A stretch of 64,000 nucleotides of DNA from NCBI RefSeq assembly GCF_002906165.1, contig NZ_PPCN01000007.1:242270-306269 (forward strand), given 5' to 3'. Positions 11,788 to 23,477 of the stretch are shown here, one piece after another. The notes below the pieces were generated by a model. That model did no database searches. It was not told the DNA's origin and saw only the letters and a list, made by a program, of their open reading frames with translations. How positions within the stretch are numbered: position 1 is the first letter of the stretch; every line of letters begins with the position of its first letter. The stretch comes from Roseibium marinum (lineage in GTDB: Bacteria; Pseudomonadota; Alphaproteobacteria; Rhizobiales; Stappiaceae). The position numbers and the translations under genes were made by a program.

Positions 11788-14217
11788 TTAGTGGGCGAAA
11801 AGGCCCGCCTTGTCCTCTTCCGACTCACCCGCCTTGGTGGCGGCTTCCGCAGCAGTTTCATCCCATTCGATCGGTTCCGGAACCCGGACGAGAGCATTTT
11901 TCAGCACCTCTTCCATGCTGGATACCGGAATGATCTCCAGCGAGTTCTTCACCGAATCAGGGATATCGGCCAGATCCTTGGCATTGTCTTCCGGGATCAT
12001 CACCAGCTTGATGCCACCGCGCAACGCGGCCAGGAGTTTCTCCTTCAGACCACCGATCGGAAGGATCCTGCCCCGCAGCGTGATTTCACCCGTCATTGCC
12101 ACATCCCGGCGGACCGGAATGCCGGTCATGGTGGAGATGACCGCGGTTGCCATGGCGATACCGGCGGACGGACCGTCCTTCGGCGTCGCGCCTTCCGGCA
12201 CGTGCACGTGAATATCCTTCTTGTCGAAGGTCGGCGGTTCGATTCCGTAGGCGATCGCACGGGAGCGTACATAGGAGGCCGCTGCCGAAATCGACTCCTT
12301 CATCACGTCCTTCAGGTTTCCGGTCACGGTCATCTTGCCCTTGCCCGGCATCATCACGCCTTCGATGGTCAGCAGCTCGCCGCCGACCTCGGTCCACGCA
12401 AGACCGGTGACAACACCAACCTGGTCTTCCAGTTCGACTTCGCCATACCGGTAGCGCGGCACACCGAGATATTTCTCGACCACTTCCTCCGTAACCGTGA
12501 CGCTTACCTTGTCGCTCATCAGGATATCCTTGACCGCCTTACGGGCAAGGGTCGCCATTTCGCGTTCAAGATTACGCACCCCGGCTTCGCGGGTATAGCG
12601 CCGGACGATGAGATGCAGGGCGTCGTCCTCGATGGAGAACTCGCCTTCGCGCAGGCCGTGATCCTTTTCCGCCTTCGGGATGAGGTGACGGCGGCAGATT
12701 TCCACCTTTTCCTCTTCCGTGTAACCGGCAATGCGGATCACTTCCATACGATCCATCAACGGACCGGGAATGTTCAGCGTGTTGGCTGTCGTCACGAACA
12801 TCACGTCGGAAAGGTCGTATTCGACTTCCAGATAGTGATCCATGAAGGACGAGTTCTGTTCCGGATCGAGCACCTCCAGAAGCGCGGAGGACGGATCGCC
12901 GCGGAAATCCATGCCCATCTTGTCGATCTCGTCGAGCAGGAAGAGCGGGTTGGATTTCTTCGCCTTTTTCATCGACTGGACGACCTTGCCGGGCATCGAG
13001 CCGATATAGGTCCGGCGGTGGCCGCGGATTTCCGCTTCATCGCGCACGCCGCCAAGCGACATACGAACGAATTCGCGGCCGGTCGCCTTGGCGATCGACT
13101 TGCCGAGAGAGGTCTTGCCGACACCGGGAGGACCGACCAGGCAGAGGATCGGACCGCGCAGCTTGTTGGCCCGGCTCTGCACCGCAAGATATTCGATAAT
13201 CCGTTCCTTGACCTTGTCGAGGCCGTAATGGTCGGTGTCGAGAACCTTTTCGGAAAACGCCAGATCGTGCTTGATCTTGGATTTCTTGTTCCACGGAATG
13301 CCGATCAGCCAGTCGAGATAGTTGCGCACGACGGTCGCCTCGGCGGACATCGGGCTCATCTGCTTCAGCTTCTTCATTTCGGCTGCCGCGCGCTCGCGCG
13401 CTTCCTTGGTCAGCTTGGTCTTCTTGATCTTTTCCTCAAGTTCCGCGATTTCGTCGCGGCCGTCCTCGCTGTCGCCAAGCTCCTTCTGAATGGCCTTCAT
13501 CTGCTCATTCAGATAGTACTCGCGCTGGGTCTTCTCCATCTGCCGCTTCACGCGGGAGCGAATGCGTTTTTCCACTTGCAGGACGGAGATTTCGCTCTCC
13601 ATCATGCCCAGAACCCGTTCAAGCCGCTCGGCGACGGATACGACGCCGAGGATTTCCTGCTTTTCGGGGATCTTGATCGCCAGATGCGAAGCGATCGTGT
13701 CCGCCAGCTTGGAATAGTCGTCGATCTGGTTGACCGCGCCGAGGACTTCCGGAGAAACCTTCTTGTTCAGTTTCACATAGTTCTCGAACTCGGAAATCAC
13801 CGAGCGGGCGAGCGCTTCCACTTCGATTTCCTCGCCGTCGCGCTCCGGGAGAACCGTGGCTGAGGCTTCGAAATAATCCGTGCGCTCGCTGTACTCTCCG
13901 ATCTGGGCGCGCGCGCCTCCTTCGACCAGCACCTTGACCGTGTTGTCCGGGAGCTTGAGCAACTGCAGCACGGTCGCAAGCGTGCCGACATCGTAGATCT
14001 GGTCCGGGTTGGGATCGTCGTCCGCAGCATTCATCTGGGTAGCCAGAAGAATGTGCTTGTCGGTGGTCATGACCTCTTCCAGCGCCTTGATCGATTTCTC
14101 GCGGCCGACAAACAGAGGCACGATCATGTGCGGAAAGACGACGATGTCGCGCAGCGGCAGTACGGGATAGACAGCGGTGCTGTCCGGATCTGTGGCGCGG
14201 ATTTCTGCGTCGCTCAT
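11788..14217 (-). CDS. lon: ATP-dependent protease Lon
   Basis: Lon is a cytosolic AAA+ serine protease that degrades misfolded and regulatory proteins. The 809-residue product has the N-terminal substrate domain ([15 protein letters not shown] near residue 20), a coiled-coil region, the AAA+ module with Walker A GPPGVGKT and Walker [12 protein letters not shown], and the protease domain with the catalytic Ser motif [11 protein letters not shown] and its Lys further on. The start at 14217 gives the usual family length; 44 extra upstream codons are not similar to Lon. It stands between clpX and hupB, a classic order. Confidence 0.97.
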   Translation of the reverse strand: MSDAEIRATDPDSTAVYPVLPLRDIVVFPHMIVPLFVGREKSIKALEEVMTTDKHILLATQMNAADDDPNPDQIYDVGTLATVLQLLKLPDNTVKVLVEGGARAQIGEYSERTDYFEASATVLPERDGEEIEVEALARSVISEFENYVKLNKKVSPEVLGAVNQIDDYSKLADTIASHLAIKIPEKQEILGVVSVAERLERVLGMMESEISVLQVEKRIRSRVKRQMEKTQREYYLNEQMKAIQKELGDSEDGRDEIAELEEKIKKTKLTKEARERAAAEMKKLKQMSPMSAEATVVRNYLDWLIGIPWNKKSKIKHDLAFSEKVLDTDHYGLDKVKERIIEYLAVQSRANKLRGPILCLVGPPGVGKTSLGKSIAKATGREFVRMSLGGVRDEAEIRGHRRTYIGSMPGKVVQSMKKAKKSNPLFLLDEIDKMGMDFRGDPSSALLEVLDPEQNSSFMDHYLEVEYDLSDVMFVTTANTLNIPGPLMDRMEVIRIAGYTEEEKVEICRRHLIPKAEKDHGLREGEFSIEDDALHLIVRRYTREAGVRNLEREMATLARKAVKDILMSDKVSVTVTEEVVEKYLGVPRYRYGEVELEDQVGVVTGLAWTEVGGELLTIEGVMMPGKGKMTVTGNLKDVMKESISAAASYVRSRAIAYGIEPPTFDKKDIHVHVPEGATPKDGPSAGIAMATAVISTMTGIPVRRDVAMTGEITLRGRILPIGGLKEKLLAALRGGIKLVMIPEDNAKDLADIPDSVKNSLEIIPVSSMEEVLKNALVRVPEPIEWDETAAEAATKAGESEEDKAGLFAH

Positions 14218-14491
14218 TTTTTTTCCTTTCTCGGCGTGTTCCGGCCCCACTCGGTAAAAGGCAGCCTGAACACTGAAATACGGCTTTCGGCTATTGCTTC
14301 CGATTGGCCGGATCACGGCACCCCGTCTGGGCACACCGTTAATCCGCACGAGCCGTCCTTTAAGGCTATTAGGTGGACATCTGACATGCCGGTGTCAAGG
14401 TCGCCCAGCCCGATGGAGAAGTCTTGTCTGTTGACGACTCGATGCGCCGGTGGATAAGCGGCCGGCACGGCACAATCAGGCGAAAAAAGCA

Positions 14492-14518
14492 AAATGCCGC
14501 CCTTGTCGAGCGGCATTT
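14492..14518 (-). terminator. Terminator of clpX
   Basis: AAATGCCGC and GCGGCATTT form a 9 bp perfect stem 29 bp after the clpX stop. On the minus strand it is followed by TTTGCTTTTTT, a typical intrinsic terminator tail. Confidence 0.9.
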
Positions 14519-14546
14519 ATTCACGTTTTTGCTGCGTCCGGATCCC

Positions 14547-15812
14547 TCAAGCGCTGGTCGCGGAGGTTTCTTCGCGATCCTCGTAGATATAGAGCGGACG
14601 CGCCTCGCCGTTGACGACTTCCGGCGAGATCACAACTTCCTTCACGCCCTTGAGGCCCGGCAGCTCGTACATGGTATCGAGCAGGATGGACTCAAGGATG
14701 GACCGCAGGCCCCGGGCACCCGTCTTGCGGTGGATCGCCTTGCGGGCAATCGCCTTGAGCGCTTCCTCGTGGAAGGACAGCTCGACCTGTTCCATTTCGA
14801 AGAGCCGCTGATACTGCTTGACCAGAGCGTTTTTCGGCTCAGTCAGGATGGTTACCAGGGCTTCCTCGTCGAGGTCTTCCAGCGTTGCGATCACCGGCAG
14901 ACGGCCGACGAATTCGGGAATGAGACCGAATTTCAGCAGATCTTCCGGTTCCAGTTCCGAGAACAGCTCGCCGATCCGGCGGTCTTCCGGGGCGTGGACC
15001 TGGGCCTGGAAGCCGATGGAGGTCTGGGTGCCGCGGTCGGAAATGATCTTGTCGAGACCCGCGAAGGCACCGCCACAGATGAACAGGATGTTGGTCGTGT
15101 CCACCTGCAGGAACTCCTGCTGCGGATGCTTGCGTCCACCCTGGGGCGGAACGGAAGCCACTGTGCCTTCCATGATCTTCAGAAGGGCCTGCTGCACGCC
15201 TTCACCGGAAACGTCCCGGGTGATCGACGGATTGTCCGCCTTGCGGCTGATCTTGTCGACTTCGTCGATATAGACGATGCCGCGCTGAGCGCGCTCGACA
15301 TTGTAGTCGGCCGATTGCAGCAGCTTCAGGATGATGTTTTCAACGTCCTCGCCCACATAACCGGCTTCGGTCAGTGTGGTGGCATCCGCCATGGTGAACG
15401 GCACGTCCAGGATCCTGGCAAGGGTCTGCGCCAGAAGCGTCTTTCCGCAGCCGGTCGGACCGACAAGCAGGATATTGGACTTCGCCAGTTCCACATCGTT
15501 GTTCTTGGATGCGTGGTTCAGGCGCTTGTAGTGGTTGTGGACGGCAACCGAAAGAACCTTCTTCGCGCTGCCCTGCCCGATGACATAGTCATCCAGCACA
15601 TCGCGAATTTCCTGAGGGGTCGGGATCCCGTCCCGCGACTTCACCAGCGAGGACTTGTTTTCCTCGCGAATGATATCCATGCACAGCTCGACACATTCAT
15701 CGCAAATGAAAACAGTCGGGCCGGCGATCAGCTTACGCACCTCATGCTGGCTCTTGCCGCAGAAGGAGCAGTAGAGCGTATTCTTTGAATCGCTGCCGCT
15801 GGCCTTGGTCAT
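14547..15812 (-). CDS. clpX: ATP-dependent Clp protease ATP-binding subunit ClpX
   Basis: ClpX is the unfoldase that feeds tagged substrates to ClpP. The 421-residue product has the N-terminal C4 zinc-binding domain ([12 protein letters not shown]...ICDECVELC, about 13-45), Walker [10 protein letters not shown] near residue 120, Walker [12 protein letters not shown] near 185, and the sensor-2 region RGLRSILES. Length and start are normal. It lies downstream of clpP with a 238 bp spacer containing inverted repeats, so it may have its own promoter. Confidence 0.97.
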   Translation of the reverse strand: MTKASGSDSKNTLYCSFCGKSQHEVRKLIAGPTVFICDECVELCMDIIREENKSSLVKSRDGIPTPQEIRDVLDDYVIGQGSAKKVLSVAVHNHYKRLNHASKNNDVELAKSNILLVGPTGCGKTLLAQTLARILDVPFTMADATTLTEAGYVGEDVENIILKLLQSADYNVERAQRGIVYIDEVDKISRKADNPSITRDVSGEGVQQALLKIMEGTVASVPPQGGRKHPQQEFLQVDTTNILFICGGAFAGLDKIISDRGTQTSIGFQAQVHAPEDRRIGELFSELEPEDLLKFGLIPEFVGRLPVIATLEDLDEEALVTILTEPKNALVKQYQRLFEMEQVELSFHEEALKAIARKAIHRKTGARGLRSILESILLDTMYELPGLKGVKEVVISPEVVNGEARPLYIYEDREETSATSA

Positions 15813-15998
15813 ACAATTAACCTCGCGTTTTCGGGGAGTGTCTCCCCTTATCTTCCCGGATGCGGCCGAATTATGACTGAACCGGTTTTGAAGAGATGCA
15901 TTAGCACCCCTTCACAATCTGATGTCACCATGCTTCACCATTAAAAATCAATATAGGTTTAAGGCGAAGATGAAAACCCGGCATCAATCGGGCATTTT

Positions 15999-16040
15999 CC
16001 GGTCTTAAATCAAGGAAATTGAAGCCATGCTTAAGACCGG
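15999..16040. repeat. Inverted repeat between clpP and clpX
   Basis: CCGGTCTTAA (15999-16008) and TTAAGACCGG (16031-16040) are exact 10 bp inverted arms with a 22 bp loop, starting 10 bp after the clpP stop. There is no T-run directly after it on the minus strand, so it is not a classic terminator. It could stabilise the clpP mRNA 3' end. Confidence 0.6.
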
Positions 16041-16050
16041 GTAAGCCTGA

Positions 16051-16686
16051 TCACTTTTCAGCCTCTTCACCGAGCGTGGTACGATCGGTTATCACCTTGT
16101 CCACGATCCCGAATTCCTTGGCCCTTTCGGCGGTCATGAAGTTGTCGCGCTCCAGCGCTTCTTCAACCTGATCGAGGGTCTGTCCGGTATGTTTCACGTA
16201 GATGTCATTCAGCCGCCGCTTCATTGCAAGAATTTCTTGTGCATGAAGCATGATATCGGCGGCCTGACCGCGGAAACCGCCGGAAGGCTGGTGAACCATC
16301 ACCCGCGCGTTCGGCAGAATGAATCGCATGCCCTTGTGGCCGGCGGCCAGCAGAAGCGACCCCATCGAGGCGGCCTGACCGATACACAGCGTCGAAACCG
16401 CCGGGCGGATGAACTGCATCGTGTCGTAGATCGCCAGGCCGGAGGTTACGAGACCACCGGGGGAATTGATATAGATCGCGATTTCCTTGCTCGGGTTTTC
16501 AGCTTCCAGATAAAGAAGCTGGGCACAGACCAGGGTAGCCACTTGATCTTCGACCGGACCGGTCAGGAAGATGATGCGCTCCTTGAGCAATCGCGAATAG
16601 ATATCGAAGGCCCGCTCGCCGCGATTTGTCTGTTCGACAACCATCGGCACGAGCGTGTTCATGTAGATATCGGCAGGATCCTTCAT
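16051..16686 (-). CDS. clpP: ATP-dependent Clp protease proteolytic subunit
   Basis: ClpP is the tetradecameric serine peptidase partner of ClpX. The 211-residue product contains the catalytic Ser in [11 protein letters not shown], the catalytic His in [10 protein letters not shown], and a plausible catalytic Asp further on. The N-terminal [20 protein letters not shown] segment is family-typical. It lies between tig and clpX in the conserved tig-clpP-clpX-lon order. Confidence 0.97.
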   Translation of the reverse strand: MKDPADIYMNTLVPMVVEQTNRGERAFDIYSRLLKERIIFLTGPVEDQVATLVCAQLLYLEAENPSKEIAIYINSPGGLVTSGLAIYDTMQFIRPAVSTLCIGQAASMGSLLLAAGHKGMRFILPNARVMVHQPSGGFRGQAADIMLHAQEILAMKRRLNDIYVKHTGQTLDQVEEALERDNFMTAERAKEFGIVDKVITDRTTLGEEAEK

Positions 16687-16772
16687 ACCTCATCCATAAG
16701 CTTGAGATGGGACCCGGCAGTCAGCCGGGCCTGATTCAGCCCCCCGAGCGCATCGATCAGGGGCCTGAGTCG

Positions 16773-16806
16773 AAAAAAGCGACACCCCGTATATATGGGA
16801 TGTCGC
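16773..16806 (-). terminator. Terminator of tig
   Basis: GCGACACCCC and GGGATGTCGC form a stem with one mismatch (16779-16806). On the minus strand it is followed by six T residues. It lies 81 bp after the tig stop. Confidence 0.88.
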
Positions 16807-16887
16807 CCTCAACGCAAAGTCATGACAGATGCGGCATGAAAGCAAAGTTAAGACCGCTGCCGTATCTGGGGATAGGTGGGAACAAGC

Positions 16888-18237
16888 TCAGGCTTCTTCC
16901 TCTTCCTCCGCGACCAGTTTTTCCAGCTCTTCCTTGGTCACCGTCTTGTCGGTCACCTTGGCGAGCTCAAGCATGAAGTCGACGACTTTTTCCTCGTAGA
17001 TCGGGGCGCGCAGGCTTGCCAGCGCCTGCTGGTTGTTCTTGTAGAACTCGAACACCTGCTGCTCCTGGCCCGGGAACTGGCGGACCCGGTCGTAGAGCGC
17101 GCGCTGCAGTTCCTCGTCGGTGACCTGAATGTTGTTCTTCTCGCCGATTTCGGAAAGCACAAGGCCGAGGCGCACACGGCGTTCGGCTATCTTGCGGTAT
17201 TCCGCCTTCGCCTCTTCTTCCGTGGTGTCTTCGTCCTCAAAGGTCTTCTCGTTGCGCTTCATGTCCTCTTCGACCTGGTTCCAGACCACGTCGAACTCGG
17301 AGTTCAGCAGCTTTTCGGGAAGATCGAAGGAATAATGCTCGTCCAGCTTGTCGAGAAGCTGACGCTTCACGCGCTGGCGGGTCATCTGGCCGAACTGGCC
17401 CTCGATCTGGCCGCGGACGATTTCCTTCAGCTTGTCGAGCGACTCAAGGCCAAGGCCCTTGGCGAACTCGTCGTCGAGGGTGACTTCACCCGCGACGGCC
17501 ACTTCCTTGACGACGACGTCGAAGGCAGCCGACTTGCCGGCGAGGTGTTCGGCCGGATAGTCATCCGGGAAAGAGACTTCCACGACCTTTTCGTCACCGG
17601 CCTTGAGGCCGATAAGCTGCTCTTCGAAGCCCGGAATGAACTGGCCGGAGCCCAGAACCAGCATGCCGTTTTCGTCGGCGCCGCCCTCAAAGGGCTCGCC
17701 GTCGATCTTGCCGAGATAGGACATGGTGACACGGTCGCCGTCTTCGGCGGCCCCGTCCTTGGCTTCGAACGGCGTGTTGTTCTTGGCGATGTCGGCGACC
17801 TGAGTGTCGACTTCCTCGTCGGCGATCTCAACAACCGGACGTTCGATTTCGATACCGGAGAAATCGACGATCTCGAAGACCGGCAGAATGTCGTAGGTCA
17901 TCTTGAAGGACAGGTCGGCATCGCCCGCCAGGATCTTTTCGGCGTCTTCGTCGGGCAGATCGATTTCCGGGGTCAGAGCCGGGCGCTCGGAGCGCTCCTC
18001 GACGGCTTTCTGGGTGGTCTCCTGGATGGTGTTCGACAGGATCTCCGCCATCGCCTGACGGCCATACATCCTTTTCAGGTGCGCGAGCGGCACCTTGCCC
18101 GGGCGGAAGCCCTTGATGTTGGCTTTGGACTTCATGTCGTCCATGTATTCATCGAGCTTGGCGGCGAGATCGCCGGCCGGAATGTCGATCTTGAGCTCTC
18201 GCTTCAGGCCCTCGGCGAGGGTTTCGGTTACCTGCAT
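16888..18237 (-). CDS. tig: Trigger factor
   Basis: This is the ribosome-bound chaperone and peptidyl-prolyl isomerase acting on nascent chains. From the ATG at 18237 the product has 449 residues: an N-terminal ribosome-binding domain with the signature GFRPGKVP near residue 45, the FKBP-type domain (GDRVTMSYLGKIDGEPFEGG, about 160-180), and a long acidic helical C-terminal domain ending in EEEEEA. The 99 codons upstream in the same frame lack family similarity. It heads the tig-clpP-clpX-lon cluster. Confidence 0.96.
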   Translation of the reverse strand: MQVTETLAEGLKRELKIDIPAGDLAAKLDEYMDDMKSKANIKGFRPGKVPLAHLKRMYGRQAMAEILSNTIQETTQKAVEERSERPALTPEIDLPDEDAEKILAGDADLSFKMTYDILPVFEIVDFSGIEIERPVVEIADEEVDTQVADIAKNNTPFEAKDGAAEDGDRVTMSYLGKIDGEPFEGGADENGMLVLGSGQFIPGFEEQLIGLKAGDEKVVEVSFPDDYPAEHLAGKSAAFDVVVKEVAVAGEVTLDDEFAKGLGLESLDKLKEIVRGQIEGQFGQMTRQRVKRQLLDKLDEHYSFDLPEKLLNSEFDVVWNQVEEDMKRNEKTFEDEDTTEEEAKAEYRKIAERRVRLGLVLSEIGEKNNIQVTDEELQRALYDRVRQFPGQEQQVFEFYKNNQQALASLRAPIYEEKVVDFMLELAKVTDKTVTKEELEKLVAEEEEEA

Positions 18238-19231
18238 GGGTTTTGTCGTCCTCGATCCTGAGCGGCAGTCCGCTCCGGAGGTTTTGTTTTTAAAATTCCG
18301 TGTGCCGCATTGCCTGCACTCCCCTTCTCCCGGAAGCGTTCGAATGGCGATGCATCGCCGCGGACAAAGTCCGAGACGCACGATGCAAGCGCGATAAAGG
18401 TTGGGGTGGAAAGTGTCAAGGGGAGAGCGGGGGTTTGGAGAGGAAATCAGCCGCGTTTCAACCACTCCCCGCGCGGAACCAACTCTGTCGGTCATCCCGC
18501 GCTCAGGCGGCCCGAAGGGCGGTCGCCCCCGCATTCAGCGTGGGACAGGGTGCGAAAAAACGCCGGTAGAAGCCCTGACGGCCGCTCCAGGTGGCCGAAG
18601 TTGCACCGGTCATGGTCTTTCCCGCCCTGCGGACGTGTTGCGAGCCAAAGCCTATACGCAACACCTGTCATCTGGCGAGGAGGAAGCTCTATCATTAGCG
18701 CTCCGGCGGTGTGTCCTTCCCGCCGGGGGACGGCATTTGAACATAGCCGGGCCAAGGGTCGGGCCGGGATTTGATCAGCCAGTAGACATAGATGTTCACC
18801 GAGCGGGTCTCATATTCCGAGACCTTCACCTTGTCGCCTTCAGGATCGACTTGACCGGTATCGCTGGCTTGGGGGTTCATGGGATCGGGGACTTGCGCAG
18901 GCTTGACGCCATCGCCACCGATCGGAAACGCCATGTCGGGTTTTTGGGAGAGGTAGTGTTTGTGATCCTGAAGCGGACTGCTATGGAATACTTTGCCGGA
19001 CTGGATGTCCCAAGAAAGAGACACAAATCTGCGTTCTTTTTTCGCGACGATGCGGCTGCACTTGAATGCCAGGCAATGACGACACCGGAAGTAATCTCGG
19101 TCAGTCTGCGTCGGGCAGTGCTGAAGCTGGCCTTCGCAGAGCAGATTGAATGTGTCCGGGATGAGGGACCTGCCCCCAAATCGCGTTGCCGTTCAGGGCG
19201 CTTGGGGGCTTTCCGGTCCCGAAGTCTGTTT
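18238..19231. other. Region upstream of tig without a confident gene
   Basis: About 1 kb between tig and tRNA-Leu holds overlapping open frames on both strands and none convinces. The best candidate is a minus-strand frame at 18695-19024 (109 residues from a GTG), Pro-rich with YVYWLIKSRPDPWPGYVQMP, but it lacks a clear ribosome-binding sequence and a recognised family. A GTCATCCCGCG...AGCGTGGGAC stretch near 18491-18545 looks like a short palindromic intergenic repeat. The tig promoter should lie near 18240-18400. Confidence 0.4.
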
Positions 19232-19316
<85 letters not shown>

Positions 19317-19404
19317 GCCGCGGGGCATTTGAAGCCCCGCTCTAGAAGCGGGGCCTCTATAACACCACTGATTTCCCCGTCAAAGCAAAAAGCTGCGGCC
19401 GCTT

Positions 19405-20940
19405 TCACCCCCCGGCCGTTTTGTCCACAAGCGCACGGATTGCGGCTTTGAGGGCAGGCGCCAGATCCTCGGCAATCAGCCCCGGGCCGGCTTCCCGTCC
19501 AGCCTCGCCGTGAAGCCAGACCGCCTGGCAGGCCGCCTCGAAACCCGGCACACCCTGCGCGAGAAGCCCGGCGGAAATTCCGGCGAGAACGTCGCCGGAC
19601 CCCGCCGTCGCCAGAAACGGCGGCGCGTTGTCGTTGATCGCGGCCCGGCCGTCCGGCGCCGCAATCACCGTATCGGGACCTTTGAGGACAACGACGGCGC
19701 CGGAGCGTTCCGCCGCCCGGCGGGCGCGGACAAGCTTGTCGCCTTCAATGTCCGGAAACAGCCGGGCGAACTCGCCATCATGCGGGGTCAACAGAACCGG
19801 CGCCGGATTGTCCCCGATCAGGGTGAACAGCTCTTGAGCATGGTTCGGGAAACTCGTCAGCGCGTCGGCGTCCAGCACGGTTGCCCGTTTTTGTTTGAGA
19901 ATGGCGGCGACCGCGGCACGGGTTTCCTCGCCGACGCCGTAGCCGGGGCCGATCAGCACGGTATTGAACCGCCTGTCGGCAAGAAGCTCTTCCATGGCTT
20001 CCGCTCCGGGGACCTTTTTCAGCATCACCGCCGTCAGATGGCAGGCATTGACCATCATTGCATCCGGCGGCGAGGCTAGAGTTACCAGCCCTGCCCCAGC
20101 CCTCAGAGCCGCGCCCGCGGAAAGCCGCGCCGCGCCCGTGGCCGACATCGGCCCGCCGAACACGACCGCATGGCCCCGGGTGTATTTGTGCCCGAGCGGA
20201 TCGGGCCGTGGCCAGTCGCCAAGCCACAGCTCCGGAATGTTGTGAAAGACGGAAGGCCCGATCTTTTCCAGAACACCTGCCTTTATGCCGATATCGGCAA
20301 CCGTGACAGAGCCGCACAAGGTCCGGCCGGGATTGAGAAGATGCCCCGGCTTGCGGCGGAAAAAGGTCACCGTCGCGTCTGCCCTGACGGCCGCGCCCGG
20401 ATCGGCTCCGGTCGCGCCGTTCACTCCGGACGGCAGATCGACGGCAAGCACCCGACGGCCCGACCGGTTGACGGCCTTCACAAGAGCCAGACCAGGACCG
20501 GCGAGCGGCCGGTCGAGCCCGGCTCCGAACAGCGCATCGATGATCAGATCCGCGCGCTCGAGCTCTCCCGCCAGAGAAACAGCGATCCCGTCTCCATCGG
20601 GAACCACCGTGTGTGGCAACCCCATACGCACAAAGGCTTCAAGCGCATCTCCGTTGAGCGTTTCGGATGCCTTGAGGAGATGGATCTGAACGGTGTGGCC
20701 GGCCGCGGTAAGACAACGCGCGGCAATGAACCCGTCACCGCCATTGTTGCCGGGACCGCACAGGATGGAAATCCGCGCGGCGGCCGGGACCATTTTCGCG
20801 GCAGCCCTCGCCACCGCCTGCCCGGCCCGCTCCATCAGCTCGATACCCGGCACGCCACCGGAAATGGTCAGCCGGTCCGCCTGCCCCATTTCCTCCGGTG
20901 TCAGCAGCACCGCGTTGGAAAAAACAATATCCGGGTTCAT
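19405..20940 (-). CDS. nnr: Bifunctional NAD(P)HX epimerase / ADP-dependent NAD(P)HX dehydratase
   Basis: This enzyme repairs hydrated NADH and NADPH: the N-terminal YjeF_N half epimerises NAD(P)HX and the C-terminal ribokinase-like half dehydrates the S form with ADP. In the 511-residue product, the N domain shows LLTPEEMGQAD, ILCGPGNNGGDGFIAAR and FGAGLDRPLAG. The C domain shows VVFGGPMSATGAARL, LIGPGYGVG, LTPHDGEFARLF and FLATAGSGDVLAGI. The ATG at 20940 is chosen because GGAGG lies 10 bp upstream; an ATG at 21036 has no such signal. Confidence 0.92.
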   Translation of the reverse strand: MNPDIVFSNAVLLTPEEMGQADRLTISGGVPGIELMERAGQAVARAAAKMVPAAARISILCGPGNNGGDGFIAARCLTAAGHTVQIHLLKASETLNGDALEAFVRMGLPHTVVPDGDGIAVSLAGELERADLIIDALFGAGLDRPLAGPGLALVKAVNRSGRRVLAVDLPSGVNGATGADPGAAVRADATVTFFRRKPGHLLNPGRTLCGSVTVADIGIKAGVLEKIGPSVFHNIPELWLGDWPRPDPLGHKYTRGHAVVFGGPMSATGAARLSAGAALRAGAGLVTLASPPDAMMVNACHLTAVMLKKVPGAEAMEELLADRRFNTVLIGPGYGVGEETRAAVAAILKQKRATVLDADALTSFPNHAQELFTLIGDNPAPVLLTPHDGEFARLFPDIEGDKLVRARRAAERSGAVVVLKGPDTVIAAPDGRAAINDNAPPFLATAGSGDVLAGISAGLLAQGVPGFEAACQAVWLHGEAGREAGPGLIAEDLAPALKAAIRALVDKTAGG

Positions 20941-21178
20941 TCCCAAAAGGCCTCCAATTGCCCGCTTCGCAAGCTGTACAGGATCGCGGTTTTTGTCGAG
21001 CCTTGGGAGTAACATAAGGTCATCATTATCATTCATGTCTATTTTTTAAGCTGTTTGCATATTGTTTAATCACAAGATCAATGCTTCATACGAAACTGCT
21101 CAGATGGACCGATTGATTTTGCCGCTTTTAGTGGCGGAAATCTCTACTCTGAGAAAATTTGCGGGAAGTTGCTCCGGA

Positions 21179-21195
21179 TTGGCACATATCGTGCT
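21179..21195 (+). promoter_or_regulatory. Candidate sigma-54 promoter of glnB-glnA
   Basis: The sequence TTGGCACATATCGTGCT has GG at 21181-21182 and GC at 21193-21194, exactly 12 bp apart. It matches the TGGCAC-N5-TTGC consensus except for one base. It lies about 215 bp upstream of the glnB start. Nitrogen control of glnBA by NtrC/sigma-54 is established in related bacteria; I did not find a clear NtrC site by eye. Confidence 0.6.
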
Positions 21196-21302
21196 TTATA
21201 GCCAGCAACGGTCCCTACGGGCCCGTTAGCGCATCCTGTGTCCAACCAAATGCGGACAAGATGCTCTGACACTTTAAGATCGATCAGCCTGCTTTCATAT
21301 GA

Positions 21303-21746
<444 letters not shown>

Positions 21747-21875
21747 CCCACCCGTTCCGGCATCCGCCGGTGATCCCCATTCCGGTCTTGAGCAACGGAG
21801 CCAACAGTTGAAGACACCCAGCCGGGCCGGAACCAAACCCAACCGTTCACACAATAAATCAAAGGGATGGACACT

Positions 21876-23285
21876 ATGACCACTGCCGCTGAAGTCCTGA
21901 AGGAGATTCAGGAAAAGGACGTGAAATTCGTCGACCTGCGCTTCACCGATCCAAGAGGCAAAATGCAGCACGTCACCATGGATGTCGCGCTTGTTGACGA
22001 AGACATGTTCGCTGAGGGCGTTGCCTTCGACGGCTCGTCCATCGCCGGCTGGAAGGCCATCAACGAGTCCGACATGATGCTGATCCTCGATCCGGAATCC
22101 GCGCATATCGACCCGTTCTTCGCCCAGTCCACATTGGCGATCTTCTGCGACATCGTCGACCCGATCACCGGCGAAGGCTACAATCGCGATCCGCGCATGA
22201 CCGCCAAGAAGGCGGAAGCTTACGTGAAGTCCGGCGGTTTCGGCGACACCATCTATATCGGTCCGGAAGCTGAATTCTTCATGTTCGACGATGTCCGCTT
22301 CACCGCGGACCCGTACAACACCGGCTTCATCCTCGACGGCGACGAACTGCCGTCGAACATGGGCTCCGAATACGAGACCGGCAACCTCGGCCACCGTCCG
22401 CGCACAAAGGGCGGCTACTTCCCGGTTCCGCCGATCGACAGCGCCCAGGACATCCGCTCCGAAATGCTGTCCGTCATGGGCGAAATGGGCGTTCCGACCG
22501 AAAAGCACCACCACGAAGTGGCGGCCGCCCAGCACGAACTCGGCATGAAATTCGACCACCTGACCCGTTGCGCCGACAACATGCAGGTCTACAAATACGT
22601 CGTCCATCAGGTTGCTCATGCCTACGGCAAGACCGCAACCTTCATGCCGAAGCCGGTTTTCGGCGACAACGGCACCGGCATGCACTGCCACCTGTCCATC
22701 TGGAACAAGGGCGAGCCTGTGTTCGCCGGCAACCAGTACGCCGATCTTTCCGAAACCTGCCTGTACTTCATCGGCGGTATCCTGAAGCATGCGAAGGCCC
22801 TGAACGCGTTCACCAACCCGTCGACCAACTCCTACAAGCGTCTGGTTCCAGGTTATGAAGCACCGGTTCTGCTGGCCTATTCCTCGCGTAACCGTTCCGC
22901 TTCCTGCCGTATTCCGTTCACGGCGTCTCCGAAGTCAAAACGCGTCGAAGTTCGTTTCCCGGATCCGACCGCGAACCCGTACCTGTGCTTCTCCGCGCTG
23001 CTGATGGCCGGCCTTGACGGCATCAAGAACAAGCTGCACCCGGGCGATGCCATGGACAAGAACCTCTACGACCTGCCGCCGGAAGAGCTCTCCGAGATCC
23101 CGACGGTTTGCGGTTCGCTCCGTGAAGCCCTGGAAGCTGTCGATGAGGACCGCGAGTTCCTCAAGGCCGGTGGCGTGTTCGACGACGACCAGATCGACGC
23201 CTACATCGAACTGAAGATGGAAGAAGTCGAGCGTTACGAAATGACGCCGCATCCGGTCGAATTCGACATGTACTACTCCGTCTAA
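21876..23285 (+). CDS. glnA: Glutamine synthetase type I
   Basis: This dodecameric enzyme makes glutamine from glutamate, ammonia and ATP. From the ATG at 21876, with AAGGGA eight bases upstream, it has 469 residues, the canonical GSI length. Visible are the beta-grasp [11 protein letters not shown], the metal-ligand segment [21 protein letters not shown], the ATP segment [12 protein letters not shown] and the adenylylation site [10 protein letters not shown], so regulation by GlnE adenylylation is expected. An in-frame ATG three codons upstream (21867) is possible but too close to the ribosome-binding sequence. Confidence 0.97.
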   Translation: MTTAAEVLKEIQEKDVKFVDLRFTDPRGKMQHVTMDVALVDEDMFAEGVAFDGSSIAGWKAINESDMMLILDPESAHIDPFFAQSTLAIFCDIVDPITGEGYNRDPRMTAKKAEAYVKSGGFGDTIYIGPEAEFFMFDDVRFTADPYNTGFILDGDELPSNMGSEYETGNLGHRPRTKGGYFPVPPIDSAQDIRSEMLSVMGEMGVPTEKHHHEVAAAQHELGMKFDHLTRCADNMQVYKYVVHQVAHAYGKTATFMPKPVFGDNGTGMHCHLSIWNKGEPVFAGNQYADLSETCLYFIGGILKHAKALNAFTNPSTNSYKRLVPGYEAPVLLAYSSRNRSASCRIPFTASPKSKRVEVRFPDPTANPYLCFSALLMAGLDGIKNKLHPGDAMDKNLYDLPPEELSEIPTVCGSLREALEAVDEDREFLKAGGVFDDDQIDAYIELKMEEVERYEMTPHPVEFDMYYSV

Positions 23286-23311
23286 GGGTTTCCGCTCTTT
23301 CGGACAGGAAA

Positions 23312-23338
23312 AACCCCGGTCATCTGGCCGGGGTTTTT
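23312..23338 (+). terminator. Terminator of glnA
   Basis: AACCCCGG-TCATCTGG-CCGGGGTT followed by TTTT lies 27 bp after the glnA stop. It is a textbook intrinsic terminator. Confidence 0.93.
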
Positions 23339-23434
23339 TGTTGTTTCGCCGGGCGCTTTCCGCGCCGCCTCGCTGTCCGGAAAAGGCGCGATGCACCGAG
23401 AAAAGATGAATTTGCGCAAGCTAAAAACGAAAAA

Positions 23435-23450
23435 GCCTCCCGGAGGAGGC
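23435..23450 (-). terminator. Terminator of the small glycine-zipper gene
   Basis: GCCTCC-CGGA-GGAGGC is a 6 bp stem, followed on the minus strand by TTTTTCG. It lies 27 bp after the stop of the convergent small gene. Confidence 0.85.
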
Positions 23451-23477
23451 CATTCGTTCTCGTGATGTTGCCTGCGC

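Noticed and set aside
11503..13863. Plus-strand open frame of 786 codons
   Set aside because: It is antisense to lon (and the hupB 5' end) with no family similarity.
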